This document shows positions 8,923 through 18,100 of a stretch of DNA of 33,039 nt, one piece after another. A program made the position numbers and the translations under genes. A model generated the notes under the pieces. That model saw only the letters and a list, made by a program, of their open reading frames with translations, did no database searches and was not told the DNA's origin. Position 1 is the stretch's first letter. Each line of letters opens with the position of its first letter. Origin of the DNA: Candidatus Latescibacterota bacterium (GTDB lineage Bacteria; JAAXHH01); the NCBI GenBank assembly GCA_022823465.1, contig JAJEHX010000049.1, forward strand, positions 1-33,039, in the 5' to 3' direction.

Positions 8923-9762
8923 ATGATCATCGATTGCCATGCCCACGCGTGGGACTACTGGCCCTACGAACCGGTGGTTCCCGATCCGGAGAACCGGGGA
9001 CGGGCGGAAATGCTGCTTCACGAAATGGATCTGGTCGGGGTGGACAAGGCCGTGCTGGTTTGCGCGAGGATCGACCACAACCCCAATAACAACGACTACG
9101 GGGCCGAGTGCGTCCGCCGGTATCCCGACCGGTTCGTCCAGTTCGCAGACGTGGACTGCTCGTGGACTGACACTTACCACGCGCCGGGCGGCGCCGACAG
9201 GCTGGCCGACTCGGTGGAAAAGTACCAACTGAAGGGGTTCACTCACTATCTCAAGGGCGATACGGACTGGTTCGAGTCGCGGGAAGGCCTCGCGTTCTTC
9301 GAGAAAGCGGCCGAACTCAACCAGATCGCTTCCCTGGCCCTGGGTCCGGCCTGGATGCCCGCGCTGCGAAAGCTTGCGCTACGGTTCCCGGACACGCCCT
9401 TTCTCTGTCACCACATGGCCGGCGTCAAGGTGGGCGAACCACCTCCGCGGCCGGTGCTCCAGGCGGTGCTGGAGTCGGCGGACGTACCCAACATCCACAT
9501 CAAGCTGTCCGGTTTCCAGTATGTGTCGGAAACCGCCTGGGAATACCCCTACTCGGACTGCATGTGGATCGTCCGGAAGCTCTACGAGTACTACGGCGCG
9601 GACCGTCTCTGCTGGGCGTCCAACTACCCGCCCGTCGCCCGGGCGAGTACCTATCAGCATTCGCTTGAAGCCGTACGGACCCACTGCTCCTTCATCGCGG
9701 ACGCGGACATGGACCTGGTCCTGGGCGGCAATATGGAGCGGCTGCTGGCGGCCGCCGGATGA
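8923..9762 (+). CDS. Amidohydrolase (Amidohydro_2 family)
   Basis: A 279-residue TIM-barrel metal-dependent hydrolase or decarboxylase-like enzyme. Metal ligands are D4-x-H6-x-H8 (IIDCHAHAW), a His in CHHMAG (163-164) and the IKLSG strand. The final strand reads WASNYPP, with Asn234 where many members have the catalytic Asp of GSDxP; an Asn at this place is also known in some lactonase-like members. AAGGAG precedes the ATG by 9 nt. The substrate is unknown; relatives act on lactones or carboxylated rings. It follows the EamA transporter by 87 bp, so the two could be co-transcribed. Confidence 0.88.
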   Translation: MIIDCHAHAWDYWPYEPVVPDPENRGRAEMLLHEMDLVGVDKAVLVCARIDHNPNNNDYGAECVRRYPDRFVQFADVDCSWTDTYHAPGGADRLADSVEKYQLKGFTHYLKGDTDWFESREGLAFFEKAAELNQIASLALGPAWMPALRKLALRFPDTPFLCHHMAGVKVGEPPPRPVLQAVLESADVPNIHIKLSGFQYVSETAWEYPYSDCMWIVRKLYEYYGADRLCWASNYPPVARASTYQHSLEAVRTHCSFIADADMDLVLGGNMERLLAAAG

Positions 9763-9764
9763 GG

Positions 9765-9787
9765 TTTGTGGCGTTTCAGCCGCCAAA
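9765..9787 (+). terminator. Terminator-like hairpin after the amidohydrolase
   Basis: The sequence TTTG-T-GGCG pairs with CGCC-AAA around a 7-nt loop, starting 3 nt after the stop codon. There is no T-tract behind it, so intrinsic termination is uncertain. Confidence 0.35.
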
Positions 9788-9795
9788 TCTGTAGA

Positions 9796-10071
9796 TCAAT
9801 CCGAGTCATAGGCTTCCGCATAGACGCGGACGCCACCGAGCAATGGAATGCCCCGGGCTTTAAAATCCTGACCTTCCAATGGACCGAATCCTTCCGATCC
9901 GCCGTAGTCGTTAAAACCACCCTTGACGATGAGGTTTGTTTTTCCCTGCCTGCCGACAGGCAGAGAAAAGCCGGCAAGTATATTTCCGTAACTTATTTCC
10001 ACTATTGGAAGTCTTACATACAGATTAAAGGGAACTTCCTTTGAATTGAAGTCATTAAATGGTGTATACAT
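9796..10071 (-). pseudogene. Possible remnant of a beta-rich protein (91 codons)
   Basis: The frame is open for about 15 codons before the ATG at 10071, back to a TGA, and the in-frame lead (PLESYTIHV) continues the same alternating pattern. The peptide has strand-like stretches such as VPFNLYVRLPIVEISYGNI and LIVKGGFNDYGG, and ends RVYAEAYDSD. This looks more protein-like than the opposite strand does. No Shine-Dalgarno sequence is present and codon use is AT-rich, unlike neighbouring genes. A palindromic repeat in the middle encodes LPVGRQ. I do not recognise the family. It may be the 3' end of a transferred gene or a decayed gene. Confidence 0.35.
9946..9963. repeat. Palindromic LPVGRQ-type repeat
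   Basis: CTGCCTG and CAGGCAG form perfect 7-bp arms around a 4-nt loop. Read on the minus strand in the local frame it encodes LPVGRQ. Short dispersed palindromes of this kind, giving LPVGRQAG-like peptides, are known to me from Bacteroidota-related and candidate-phylum genomes; that link is from memory. Confidence 0.55.
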
Positions 10072-10126
10072 TACGTGAATCGTGTATGACTCGAGAGGTC
10101 GATTCAGGCTGTTTCAGGGAGCAATA

Positions 10127-11230
10127 ATGGGGCACATACGATCCTTTCTCCACGGAATGAAGTTTCTCCGGCTGTTCATCTTTGCGATCTTCGCGGCGTT
10201 CATCGCGTCAGGCTGCGGCGACGCCAGTTCCGGCACAGGCGATAACTCGGACGAAGGCAAAAACGGCGAGGCCGACGCGGATTCCACCGCTCCGCCTCCC
10301 GTCCCCGTAAGCGTGACACCCGCTTCCCTGGGCACCATTTCCGACGTTATCCTGACGACCGCCACGGTGGAGGCGGACCGCGACGCCCGCATCTTCCCGA
10401 GAACCACCGCCATGATCGAGGATATCCTGGTCCAGGAAGGGGACCGCGTGGAACAGGGCCAGACGCTGGCCGTCCTGGAACATGCCGAGGAAGAGGTCGC
10501 TCTGGCCCGGGCGGAGGCGATCAGACAGGCTCGGAAGCAGGAGTTCGACCGGTCGGTCGCCTTGCTTAACGGCGAGCTCATCAGCGAGGTGGACCACGAG
10601 TCCAAGGAACGGGAGTACATCATGGCCAAGGCGGACTGGGAAACCGCCAGGGTCTCCTACGACAAGACCACCATCACGGCCCCATTCAGCGGCACGATTA
10701 CGGAACGGCATCTCAATGTCGGCAACATGGCCAGGCCGGGCGACGCCCTCTTCACGCTGGTGGATCTGAACACCCTGCTGATTTACACCTACCTGCCCGA
10801 GATGGAGTGGGCGCACGTGAACGCGGGCCAGGACGTCGTACTGGAGACCGATACCCTGCCCGACGGTGAATTCGGCGGCAAGATCCATCGCGTGAGTCCC
10901 ATCATCAACCCGCAGAACGGCACCTTCAAGGTAACGATCCGGATCAACGACCCCGGCTGGCGCCTGAAGCCCGGGATGTTCGTCCGCGTCAAGATACTCG
11001 CCGACCAGCACAAGGACGTGCTGCTGGTCCCCAAGATCGCCCTGCTGGACAACAACCACGTCTTTACCGTGCGAGACGACAGCCTGGCGGTCCGCGCCGA
11101 ACTCACCCTGGGCCTGCAGGACGCCGATTTCGTCGAGATCGTGGAAGGACTTAACGCCGGCGACCAGATCGTCATCGCAGGGCACCGAAGCATGAAGGAC
11201 AGCACGCGGGTCAAAATCGTAACGCCCTGA
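10127..11230 (+). CDS. RND efflux periplasmic adaptor lipoprotein (membrane fusion protein)
   Basis: A 367-residue HlyD/AcrA-like adaptor. The ATG at 10127 is preferred over an in-frame GTG at 10082 because GGGAG lies 5 nt before it and because it gives a clean lipoprotein signal peptide ending in FIASGC. A low-complexity acidic linker follows, then a biotinyl-lipoyl-like half (DARIFPRTTAMIEDILVQEG), a short alpha-hairpin, the second lipoyl half (TTITAPFSGTITERHLNVGN), a beta-barrel (LINPQNGTFKV-type region) and the membrane-proximal domain (LLVPKIALLDNNHVFTV). It links an inner-membrane pump to an outer-membrane channel. It is the first gene of a three-gene operon with two RND pumps; no TolC-like gene is present here. 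Confidence 0.93.
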   Translation: MGHIRSFLHGMKFLRLFIFAIFAAFIASGCGDASSGTGDNSDEGKNGEADADSTAPPPVPVSVTPASLGTISDVILTTATVEADRDARIFPRTTAMIEDILVQEGDRVEQGQTLAVLEHAEEEVALARAEAIRQARKQEFDRSVALLNGELISEVDHESKEREYIMAKADWETARVSYDKTTITAPFSGTITERHLNVGNMARPGDALFTLVDLNTLLIYTYLPEMEWAHVNAGQDVVLETDTLPDGEFGGKIHRVSPIINPQNGTFKVTIRINDPGWRLKPGMFVRVKILADQHKDVLLVPKIALLDNNHVFTVRDDSLAVRAELTLGLQDADFVEIVEGLNAGDQIVIAGHRSMKDSTRVKIVTP

Positions 11231-11264
11231 TTTTACGGAAATCCCCCGATTTACGGAAATCCCC
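11229..11264 (+). repeat. Tandem 17/18-bp duplication between adaptor and pump genes
   Basis: GATTTTACGGAAATCCCC (11229-11246) is followed one base later by GATTTACGGAAATCCCC (11248-11264), differing by one T. The first copy starts in the adaptor stop codon, and the second sits directly before the pump start codon, supplying the only ribosome-site-like GGAA. Confidence 0.8.
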
Positions 11265-11267
11265 TCC

Positions 11268-14200
11268 ATGACCATAGTCGACTTCGCCATCCGCAGACCG
11301 GTCACCGTCACCATGCTGGTGCTGGCGGCGCTGATTTTCGGCTTCGTCTCCTTCGGCCGCCTCGCGGTAAACCTGCTGCCCGATATTTCCTATCCTTCGC
11401 TGACCGTTCGGACCGAGTACGAAGGCGCCGCGCCTGAAGAGATCGAGAACCTCATTTCCCGGCGTATCGAAGAAGCCGTAGGCGTCATCACCGGACTGGT
11501 CGAAGTCAGTTCCATTTCGCGCGCCGGCATCTCCGACGTGGTGCTGGAGTTCGATTGGGATACGGACATGAACCTCGCGGTCATGGACGTCCGCGAGCGG
11601 GTGGACCGCGTTTTCCTGCCGGAAGACGCCGAAAGGCCGCTGCTGCTCCGATACAACCCCGAGCTCGACCCGATCATGCGCCTCGGCCTGTCCGGCGAAG
11701 ACCTGATCATGCTCCGCAACCTGGCGGACTGGGAAATCCGCAGGGAACTGGAGACGATTCCAGGAGTAGCCTCGGTGCGCATGAAAGGGGGACTGGTCGA
11801 GGAAATCCAGGTGGAGATCGACGAAGCGCAACTGACGCGGCTGGGCCTCACCTTCGAACAGATCAACCGCCGTCTCGCCGCCGAAAACATCAACCAGGCC
11901 GGCGGGCAACTCCGGGAAGGCGACGAGGAGCTGATCGTTCGCGCGGTCAACGAATTCCAGACGGTAGAAGAAATCGGCGAAATCATCATCTCACGCCGGG
12001 GCGAAGTACCCGTCCGGCTGAACGACCTTGCAATGGTGCGGCGCCACTACAAGGAAAGAAAGACCGTTACCCGGATCAACGGGCAGGAGAGCGTGGAAAT
12101 CGCCTTGTTCAAGGAAGCCGACGCGAATACGGTAACGGTCGCCCGCGCGATCAAGGAGCGGCTTGGCGACATCGGGACCGGAATGGGAGAAGAGGACGGC
12201 GGCGATGAAGCGAGTCCCGCGGGTGGCGGCGGGGAGGAAGAAACAGCCGCTGAAGGGACAGAAACGGCCGGACCAGCCGGGCCGTCTGTCGCCGACGGAA
12301 GGCGCACCGTGGTTTCGACTCTGCCGGAAGGCGTCTCGCTTTACATCGTATCCGATCAGTCCCGTTTCATCGAAAACGCCATCGACGAAGTGATCAGTAC
12401 CGCCCAGTGGGGCGGTGTGCTGGCGATCCTGGTCCTCTTCCTGTTCCTGCGCAACTTCAAAAGCACCTTGATCGTGGGCGTGGCCATTCCGGTATCGGTG
12501 CTGATCACCTTCATCCTGATGTTCTTCAGCGACACCACGCTCAACATCATGTCGCTCGGCGGGCTGGCCCTGGGCATCGGCATGCTGGTCGACAACGCCA
12601 TCGTCGTGCTCGAGAGCATATTCCGGTGCAGGGAAGAGGGGGACTCCATCGTCGAAGCGGCCCGGCGCGGCGCGTCGGAAGTAGGCATGGCCGTGACCGC
12701 CTCGACCCTCACGACCATCGCCGTGTTCTTTCCCATCGTGTTCATCGAAGGGGTCGCCGGCCAGATCTTCACCGACCAGGCCCTGACGGTCACCTTCGCC
12801 CTGCTGGCCTCGCTCGCCGTGGCGCTCACGTTCATTCCCATGATGGCCTCCCGGGAAGGCGGGACGAGCGGCGCGGCGGGAAGCGGTCTCTGGGTACAGG
12901 CCGCGTACCGGGACTTCCGTCGGTCCGCGCCGGAAGAACGGGTCCGTGCCTGGCGTTGGTTCCCCCGGAAGGCGAGGCAGGATACCAAAGCCTGGTTCAT
13001 CGGAACTTTTCCCGGACTCGCCTGGTTCGGAGAGACCGCCGGAAGATTCAGGACGCGCAAGGATACTCCGCCATCCCGGGCGGGCTGGATCCTTTTCTAT
13101 CCGGTATATCTGGCCGGCCGTTTCTTCGTGCTGGTGTGGCGCTGGTTGAAGGGTTGCGTGGTTCAGGGCCGCGGCAATATCCTGCACGACGGCCGGACGC
13201 GGCGGCTGCTGGCGGCCGCAGGGCGGGTTCCGCGATGGATCGCCGTGTGCGCGTTCCGTTTCATACTGCCCTTCTTCCGGCTGGTCCGGTTCCTGATCGG
13301 CAGCCTGTTCAAGACCCTCTTTACGATCGTACCCAACGTGCTGGCGCTGGTGCTGACCCCATTGTGGCTGCTGGCTCGCGCCGTATTCTGGCTGCTGGGC
13401 AAGGTCGTCCACCCGGTACTGAATCTGTTCAACCTCGCGCTCTCGAAATGCCAGGCGCTCTACGTATCCGTGCTCTCCCGCGCGCTGGAACACCGGTTCG
13501 TCACGATGCTCTTCGTCGCGGCGATCGTAGCCACCTCGGCGGTGCTGATCCCCCGTCTGGGGACCGAGTTGATTCCTGAACTGGAACAGGGCGAGTTCGC
13601 CGTCGATCTCATCCTGCCGACGGGCACGCCGCTGGCCACCACCGACACGACCGCGACGCGGATAGAGAACCTGATCCGGGACGACCCGGACGTCGAACAG
13701 GTCTACGTCGTGGTAGGTGCGGTGGAATCGGGCGGCACGCTCGTCGAGGAAGAACGGGAGAACATCGCGCGGGTGGCCGTGATGCTCCAGCCGGAGGCGA
13801 TGAGGCGGCAGGGAAGCGACGACGTCATGGAACGGCTCCGGTCCCGCCTGGCGGACATCCCCGAGGCCCGGATGGAGTTCGTCCGCCCCGCCCTGTTCAG
13901 TTTCAAGACGCCGCTGGAAGTGGAAATCCGGGGGTACAACCTGCGGGATCTCCGTTCCGTCAGCGGCCGGATCGTCGACGCCCTCGAAGACGTGGAAGGC
14001 CTCAGGGACGCCCGATCCCTGATGGAGGTCGGGCATCCGGAGGTCGTGGTCGTCTTCGACCGCGATCGCATGGCGGCCCTGGGCGTGGACATCGGCCAGG
14101 CGGCCGACGCGATCAGGAACAAGGTCCGCGGCAGCGTCGCCACCCGGTTTTCCGCGGGAGACCGGAAAATCGATATCCTCGTCCGTGCCAGGGAGGAGGA

Positions 14201-15074
14201 CCGAAAGGAAATCGCCCAGTTGAAGGCCCTGGCCGTGAACACCGGCGAGCGCGGGAATACGAACGCAGAAAACCAGCCGGCCGGGAACGCGTCCGGGGAA
14301 GATCCCGGATCGACGAGCGGCGGGTCTTCGCAACCCGTTGCCGAACGCGGCGCCGTGCCGCTCAATGCCGTGGCGCAGGTGCGCCTGGACGAGGGGCCGA
14401 GCGAGATCCGGCGCATAGACCAGCAGCGTGTGGCGCTCGTGACGGCCAATCTGACGGGGATCGACCTGGGGAGCGTGGCGCGGGACATCCAGAACAGGCT
14501 GACCGGGCTCCCGCTGCCCGATGATTTCAGTATCGACCTGGGCGGCCAGTACCGGGAGATGAACACCGCGTCGCGCAGTATGCTGCTCGCCATTGCCATG
14601 GCCGTTTTCCTGGTCTACCTGGTCATGGCCTCCCAGTTCGAGTCGCTGCTGCATCCCTTCATCGTCATGTTCTCCTTTCTGCTCGCCCTTTCCGGCGTGC
14701 TGGTGGCTCTGTACCTGCTCGATATCACGATCAGCGTCGTGGTCCTGATCGGCATCATCATGCTCGCGGGCATCGTGGTGAACAACGCCATCGTACTGGT
14801 GGACTACATCAACCGGCTGCGGAAGAGAGGCGAAGACCGGATCAGCGCCGTCATCACGGCCGGCCGGGTGCGGCTCCGTCCCATATTGATGACGACCGCC
14901 ACGACCGTCCTGGGACTGCTGCCCCTGGCGCTGGGCATTGGCGAAGGCGCCGAAATACGCACACCGCTCGCCGTCACCGTGATCGCGGGACTGATTTCGT
15001 CCACTGTGCTTACCCTGATCGTAATTCCCGTCGTCTATACGCTGCTGGATCGAAAACCGGACGTGAACGCGTGA
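11268..15074 (+). CDS. RND efflux pump subunit with enlarged TM6-TM7 loop
   Basis: A 1268-residue HAE1/AcrB-type transporter, about 200 residues longer than usual. It starts IVDFAIRRPVTVTMLVLAAL (TM1), has the TM4 proton-relay motif GMLVDNAIVVLES, and TM10 GIVVNNAIVLVDYI; the N residues are normal for the VDN/VNN class. Three insertions stand out. First, a Gly/Glu-rich segment lies at about 302-345 in the first periplasmic domain. Second, about 210 residues lie between TM6 (ends near 527) and TM7 (near 739), with several long hydrophobic stretches, for example WILFYPVYLAGRFFVLVW. Third, an Asn/Gly/Ser-rich segment lies at about 990-1028. The frame is intact throughout. It lies 37 bp after the adaptor gene. 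The substrate is unknown. Confidence 0.95.
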   Translation: MTIVDFAIRRPVTVTMLVLAALIFGFVSFGRLAVNLLPDISYPSLTVRTEYEGAAPEEIENLISRRIEEAVGVITGLVEVSSISRAGISDVVLEFDWDTDMNLAVMDVRERVDRVFLPEDAERPLLLRYNPELDPIMRLGLSGEDLIMLRNLADWEIRRELETIPGVASVRMKGGLVEEIQVEIDEAQLTRLGLTFEQINRRLAAENINQAGGQLREGDEELIVRAVNEFQTVEEIGEIIISRRGEVPVRLNDLAMVRRHYKERKTVTRINGQESVEIALFKEADANTVTVARAIKERLGDIGTGMGEEDGGDEASPAGGGGEEETAAEGTETAGPAGPSVADGRRTVVSTLPEGVSLYIVSDQSRFIENAIDEVISTAQWGGVLAILVLFLFLRNFKSTLIVGVAIPVSVLITFILMFFSDTTLNIMSLGGLALGIGMLVDNAIVVLESIFRCREEGDSIVEAARRGASEVGMAVTASTLTTIAVFFPIVFIEGVAGQIFTDQALTVTFALLASLAVALTFIPMMASREGGTSGAAGSGLWVQAAYRDFRRSAPEERVRAWRWFPRKARQDTKAWFIGTFPGLAWFGETAGRFRTRKDTPPSRAGWILFYPVYLAGRFFVLVWRWLKGCVVQGRGNILHDGRTRRLLAAAGRVPRWIAVCAFRFILPFFRLVRFLIGSLFKTLFTIVPNVLALVLTPLWLLARAVFWLLGKVVHPVLNLFNLALSKCQALYVSVLSRALEHRFVTMLFVAAIVATSAVLIPRLGTELIPELEQGEFAVDLILPTGTPLATTDTTATRIENLIRDDPDVEQVYVVVGAVESGGTLVEEERENIARVAVMLQPEAMRRQGSDDVMERLRSRLADIPEARMEFVRPALFSFKTPLEVEIRGYNLRDLRSVSGRIVDALEDVEGLRDARSLMEVGHPEVVVVFDRDRMAALGVDIGQAADAIRNKVRGSVATRFSAGDRKIDILVRAREEDRKEIAQLKALAVNTGERGNTNAENQPAGNASGEDPGSTSGGSSQPVAERGAVPLNAVAQVRLDEGPSEIRRIDQQRVALVTANLTGIDLGSVARDIQNRLTGLPLPDDFSIDLGGQYREMNTASRSMLLAIAMAVFLVYLVMASQFESLLHPFIVMFSFLLALSGVLVALYLLDITISVVVLIGIIMLAGIVVNNAIVLVDYINRLRKRGEDRISAVITAGRVRLRPILMTTATTVLGLLPLALGIGEGAEIRTPLAVTVIAGLISSTVLTLIVIPVVYTLLDRKPDVNA

Positions 15075-15116
15075 AGCAAGGCTATCCTAGTACCGTAGAT
15101 ACGAAACACCGGAGGG

Positions 15117-18100
15117 ATGATGTTTCGATTCCTGACTCCCGCTAACTGGACCGCCTTCGCGTTCCGCAGGCCGGTGACGGTCTTCATGGTGCTGGTCAGC
15201 GCGATCCTCTTCGGCGCGGTCTCCTTCAGACTGCTGCCCCTCGAGTTCATCCCGGCCATCGAAGGAACCTGGATGAACGTCTGGGTCCCCTATCCCAATT
15301 CCACTCCCGAGGACAACGTGCAGATGATCGCCCGGCCGCTCGAGGGAGAGCTGAAGACCCTCCGGGGACTGCTTCGCGTGGAATCCAACGCGAGGACCAA
15401 CGGGGTAAGCGTCAACCTGCGCTTCGATTACGACACCGACATGAAGCTGGCCTATATGGAGGTCCGCGACCGCGTAGAGCGGGTGCGGCCCCGGCTGCCC
15501 GATGAAATAGACCGCATCTGGGTAAGGAAATTCTCCAGTACCGATATCCCGGTCATGTGGCTCGCCATGTCTTGGCACGGCGACCAGGACGCGTTGTACC
15601 AGGTGGTCGACGAGCAGCTCCGGCCCCGCCTCGAGCGCCTGGACGGCATCGCCGGCATCGACACCTGGGGATCGCAGTCCCGGCAGGTGATCATCGACAT
15701 GGATGAAGACCGGCTGAAGGCCTACCGGGTGAATCCCGAGCAGTTTCTGGGCGCCATGGAACAGGCCAACATGGACTCCCCGGGGGGATACGTGGAAGAC
15801 GGCGGCTTCCGATACCTGGTCCGGCTTACGGGCGCGTTCCAGTCCGTGGAGGACATCCGGGCGTTTCCCATCAACCAGCGCGGCCTTCGCCTAGGCGACG
15901 TCGCCGACGTGGCCTACCGCAAGCCCACGAGCCAGTGGGGTTACCGCCTCGACGGACAGGACGCCGTGGGCATGGTCATCCGCAAGGAGTCCAACGCCAA
16001 CACCGTGGAGGTGACGGCCGCCGTCCGGGAGACGCTGGACGAGCTGACCCGGGACCCGCGTTGGCCCGGCCTGACCTATCAGGTCTTCTTCCAGCAGTCC
16101 ACGTGGATACTGAGTTCGCTCAGCGCGCTCGGAAACGCGGGCATGTGGGGGGGACTGTTCGCCATAGGCGTGCTGTTCTTCTTTCTGAGAAGATACCGGA
16201 CGACCTTCATCATCGCCGCGTCCATCCCCGCGTCCATCCTGGTCACGTTCACGGCCATGTATTTCATCAATACGAGCTACCAGATCCTTTCGCTCAATCT
16301 CATTTCCCTGATGGGACTGATGCTCGGCATCGGCATGCTGGTGGACAACGCCGTGGTGGTGCTGGAGAACATCCTCCGGCTCCGGCGCCAGGGCGTGGAA
16401 CCCGTAAAGGCGGCCATCCAGGGCGCCCGCGAGGTCGCGGTGGCCGTCAGCGCGGCGACGCTCACCACGGCGATCGTATTCCTGCCCCTGCTTTTCATAG
16501 GAGACGGGGGAGCGCAGACGCAGATGCGGGAACTGGGACTGGTCATCACCATCGCCCTGATCTCGTCCCTGGTCATGTCGCTGAGCTTCATTCCGCTGCT
16601 CGCGTCCCGTCTGCTGAAGGACGGGGCCCTGCCTGCCGTCGGCCTGCTGGATGCGTTGGAGCGCAGGTATAGCAGGGTGATCGGCTGGGTGCTGAACCAC
16701 CGGCTCGACATGGCGCTCATCCTGGGTGGTTTCGTCATCCTGACCATACTCGTACCCATGAGGCATGTCAAACTCGACAACACGCCCACGGACCAGCGGC
16801 AGGTCTGGATGTACGTCGAACCCGGTCCGTTTCTCGATCTGGACGAGACGGACCAATTTGTGACCGAACGGGAAACCGAGTGGCTGGCAGCGGCCGATTC
16901 CCTGAATATCTCGGCCATTCGCACGGACTTCCGGCCCGGACGGGTCTGGTTCAACGTCTATCTTAAAAATGAACAGGACGATTCGGTCTGGGAGGGGCTG
17001 TTCCACCGGGCGAAGTACCCCTGGGTATGGGGTTCGCTCCTGGTCTGCGCCGGCCTGCTCATCGCGCTGCGGAGAAAGCCCTTCGCCTTCCAGGCCCTGG
17101 CCGTCGCCACGGCGCTGTACGTGGCCATCCTCCTCATACTCGGCTCACAGGGCGGGGTTGAGACCTACCGCTCATCGGAAGACGTCGCGAAGGTCCTGCG
17201 CGAGACGATTCCCGAGGCACCGGGGCGGGTCGTGAAATGGCGATGGGGCGAAGAAGGCGAAGAGGACCCGAGGGTGAGCATCGCCCTGAGCGGCGAAGAC
17301 CCCAGGCTGCTCGAGCAGATCGCCGCGGACGTGAACGCGCGGTTGAGCCAGTTGCCTGAAATCACGACGATCACCACCGACCTGGACGACGACGAAACCC
17401 AGGACGAGCTGAGGGTCACCGTGGACCGCGACCTGGCGGGCAAGTTCGGACTCACGCCCCAGCGTATCACCACCATGGCGCTGTCGGGCATCCGGGGGCA
17501 GGAGATGAAGCGGCTGAAAACCGCGGACCGGGAAATCCGGGTCTGGCTGCAAACGGACGAAGAGGACCGGGAGACCGTCCACCAGCTGCGCGACCAGGCG
17601 GTCTACCTGGACGACGGCACGCAACTTCCGCTGGCCACCATGGCCAGTTTCTCGCAGAGCCCCGCCTTCCGCACGATATTTCGCCGGGACAGCCAGACCA
17701 TCCTCATGGTCCGCGCGAACACGACCGCCGAAGGCATCGAGAACCTGGGTACCAGGATAAGCGGCTCCCTCGAGGACCTGTCCCTGCCCCGGGGGTACTC
17801 GTGGCGGCTTGGAGAGCGATGGCAACAACTGGAGGAAGACTCGCAGACCATGGTGCTGGCCGCCATGCTGGCCCTCGTCGCGGTGCTCCTGTTGCTGGGT
17901 TCGCTGTTTGAATCCTTCATCGATCCCCTGATCATCGTGCTGGTGTCCATTCCCTTCGCCTACTTCGGATGCTACTGGATGCTATTCGCTACCGGCACAA
18001 GCATGTCGGTGCTCGCTCTCATCGGGGTGGTCATCCTCATCGGGGTGGTCGTAAACAACGCCATCGTGTTCATCGACCATATCAAGCACCTGGAGAAAGA

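Larger units (their letters stand above)
9763..10126. other. Intergenic region with AT-rich patch
   Basis: This gap of 364 bp holds a hairpin right after the amidohydrolase stop, a palindromic repeat (9946-9963), a possible minus-strand gene remnant and presumably the promoter of the efflux operon. Base composition shifts to AT-rich between about 9900 and 10080, unlike both neighbours. Confidence 0.6.

Noticed and set aside
8020-9246. A 408-codon minus-strand frame over the EamA transporter and amidohydrolase
   Set aside because: It spans two genes on the other strand that carry clear family motifs, and its His/Asp/Gln-rich sequence is typical of antisense reading.
10082-10126. GTG start at 10082 for the adaptor protein
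   Set aside because: It would put 15 charged residues before the lipoprotein signal; the ATG at 10127 has a good ribosome site.
12589-12600. VDN instead of VDD in TM4 of both RND pumps as an inactivating change
   Set aside because: The VDN/VNN combination is common in a large, functional class of RND transporters.
11991-14654. An 887-codon open frame antisense to the first RND pump
   Set aside because: The opposite strand encodes an unmistakable RND transporter. The antisense peptide is rich in H, R, Q, G and D with no domain logic, as expected for a shadow frame in GC-rich DNA.
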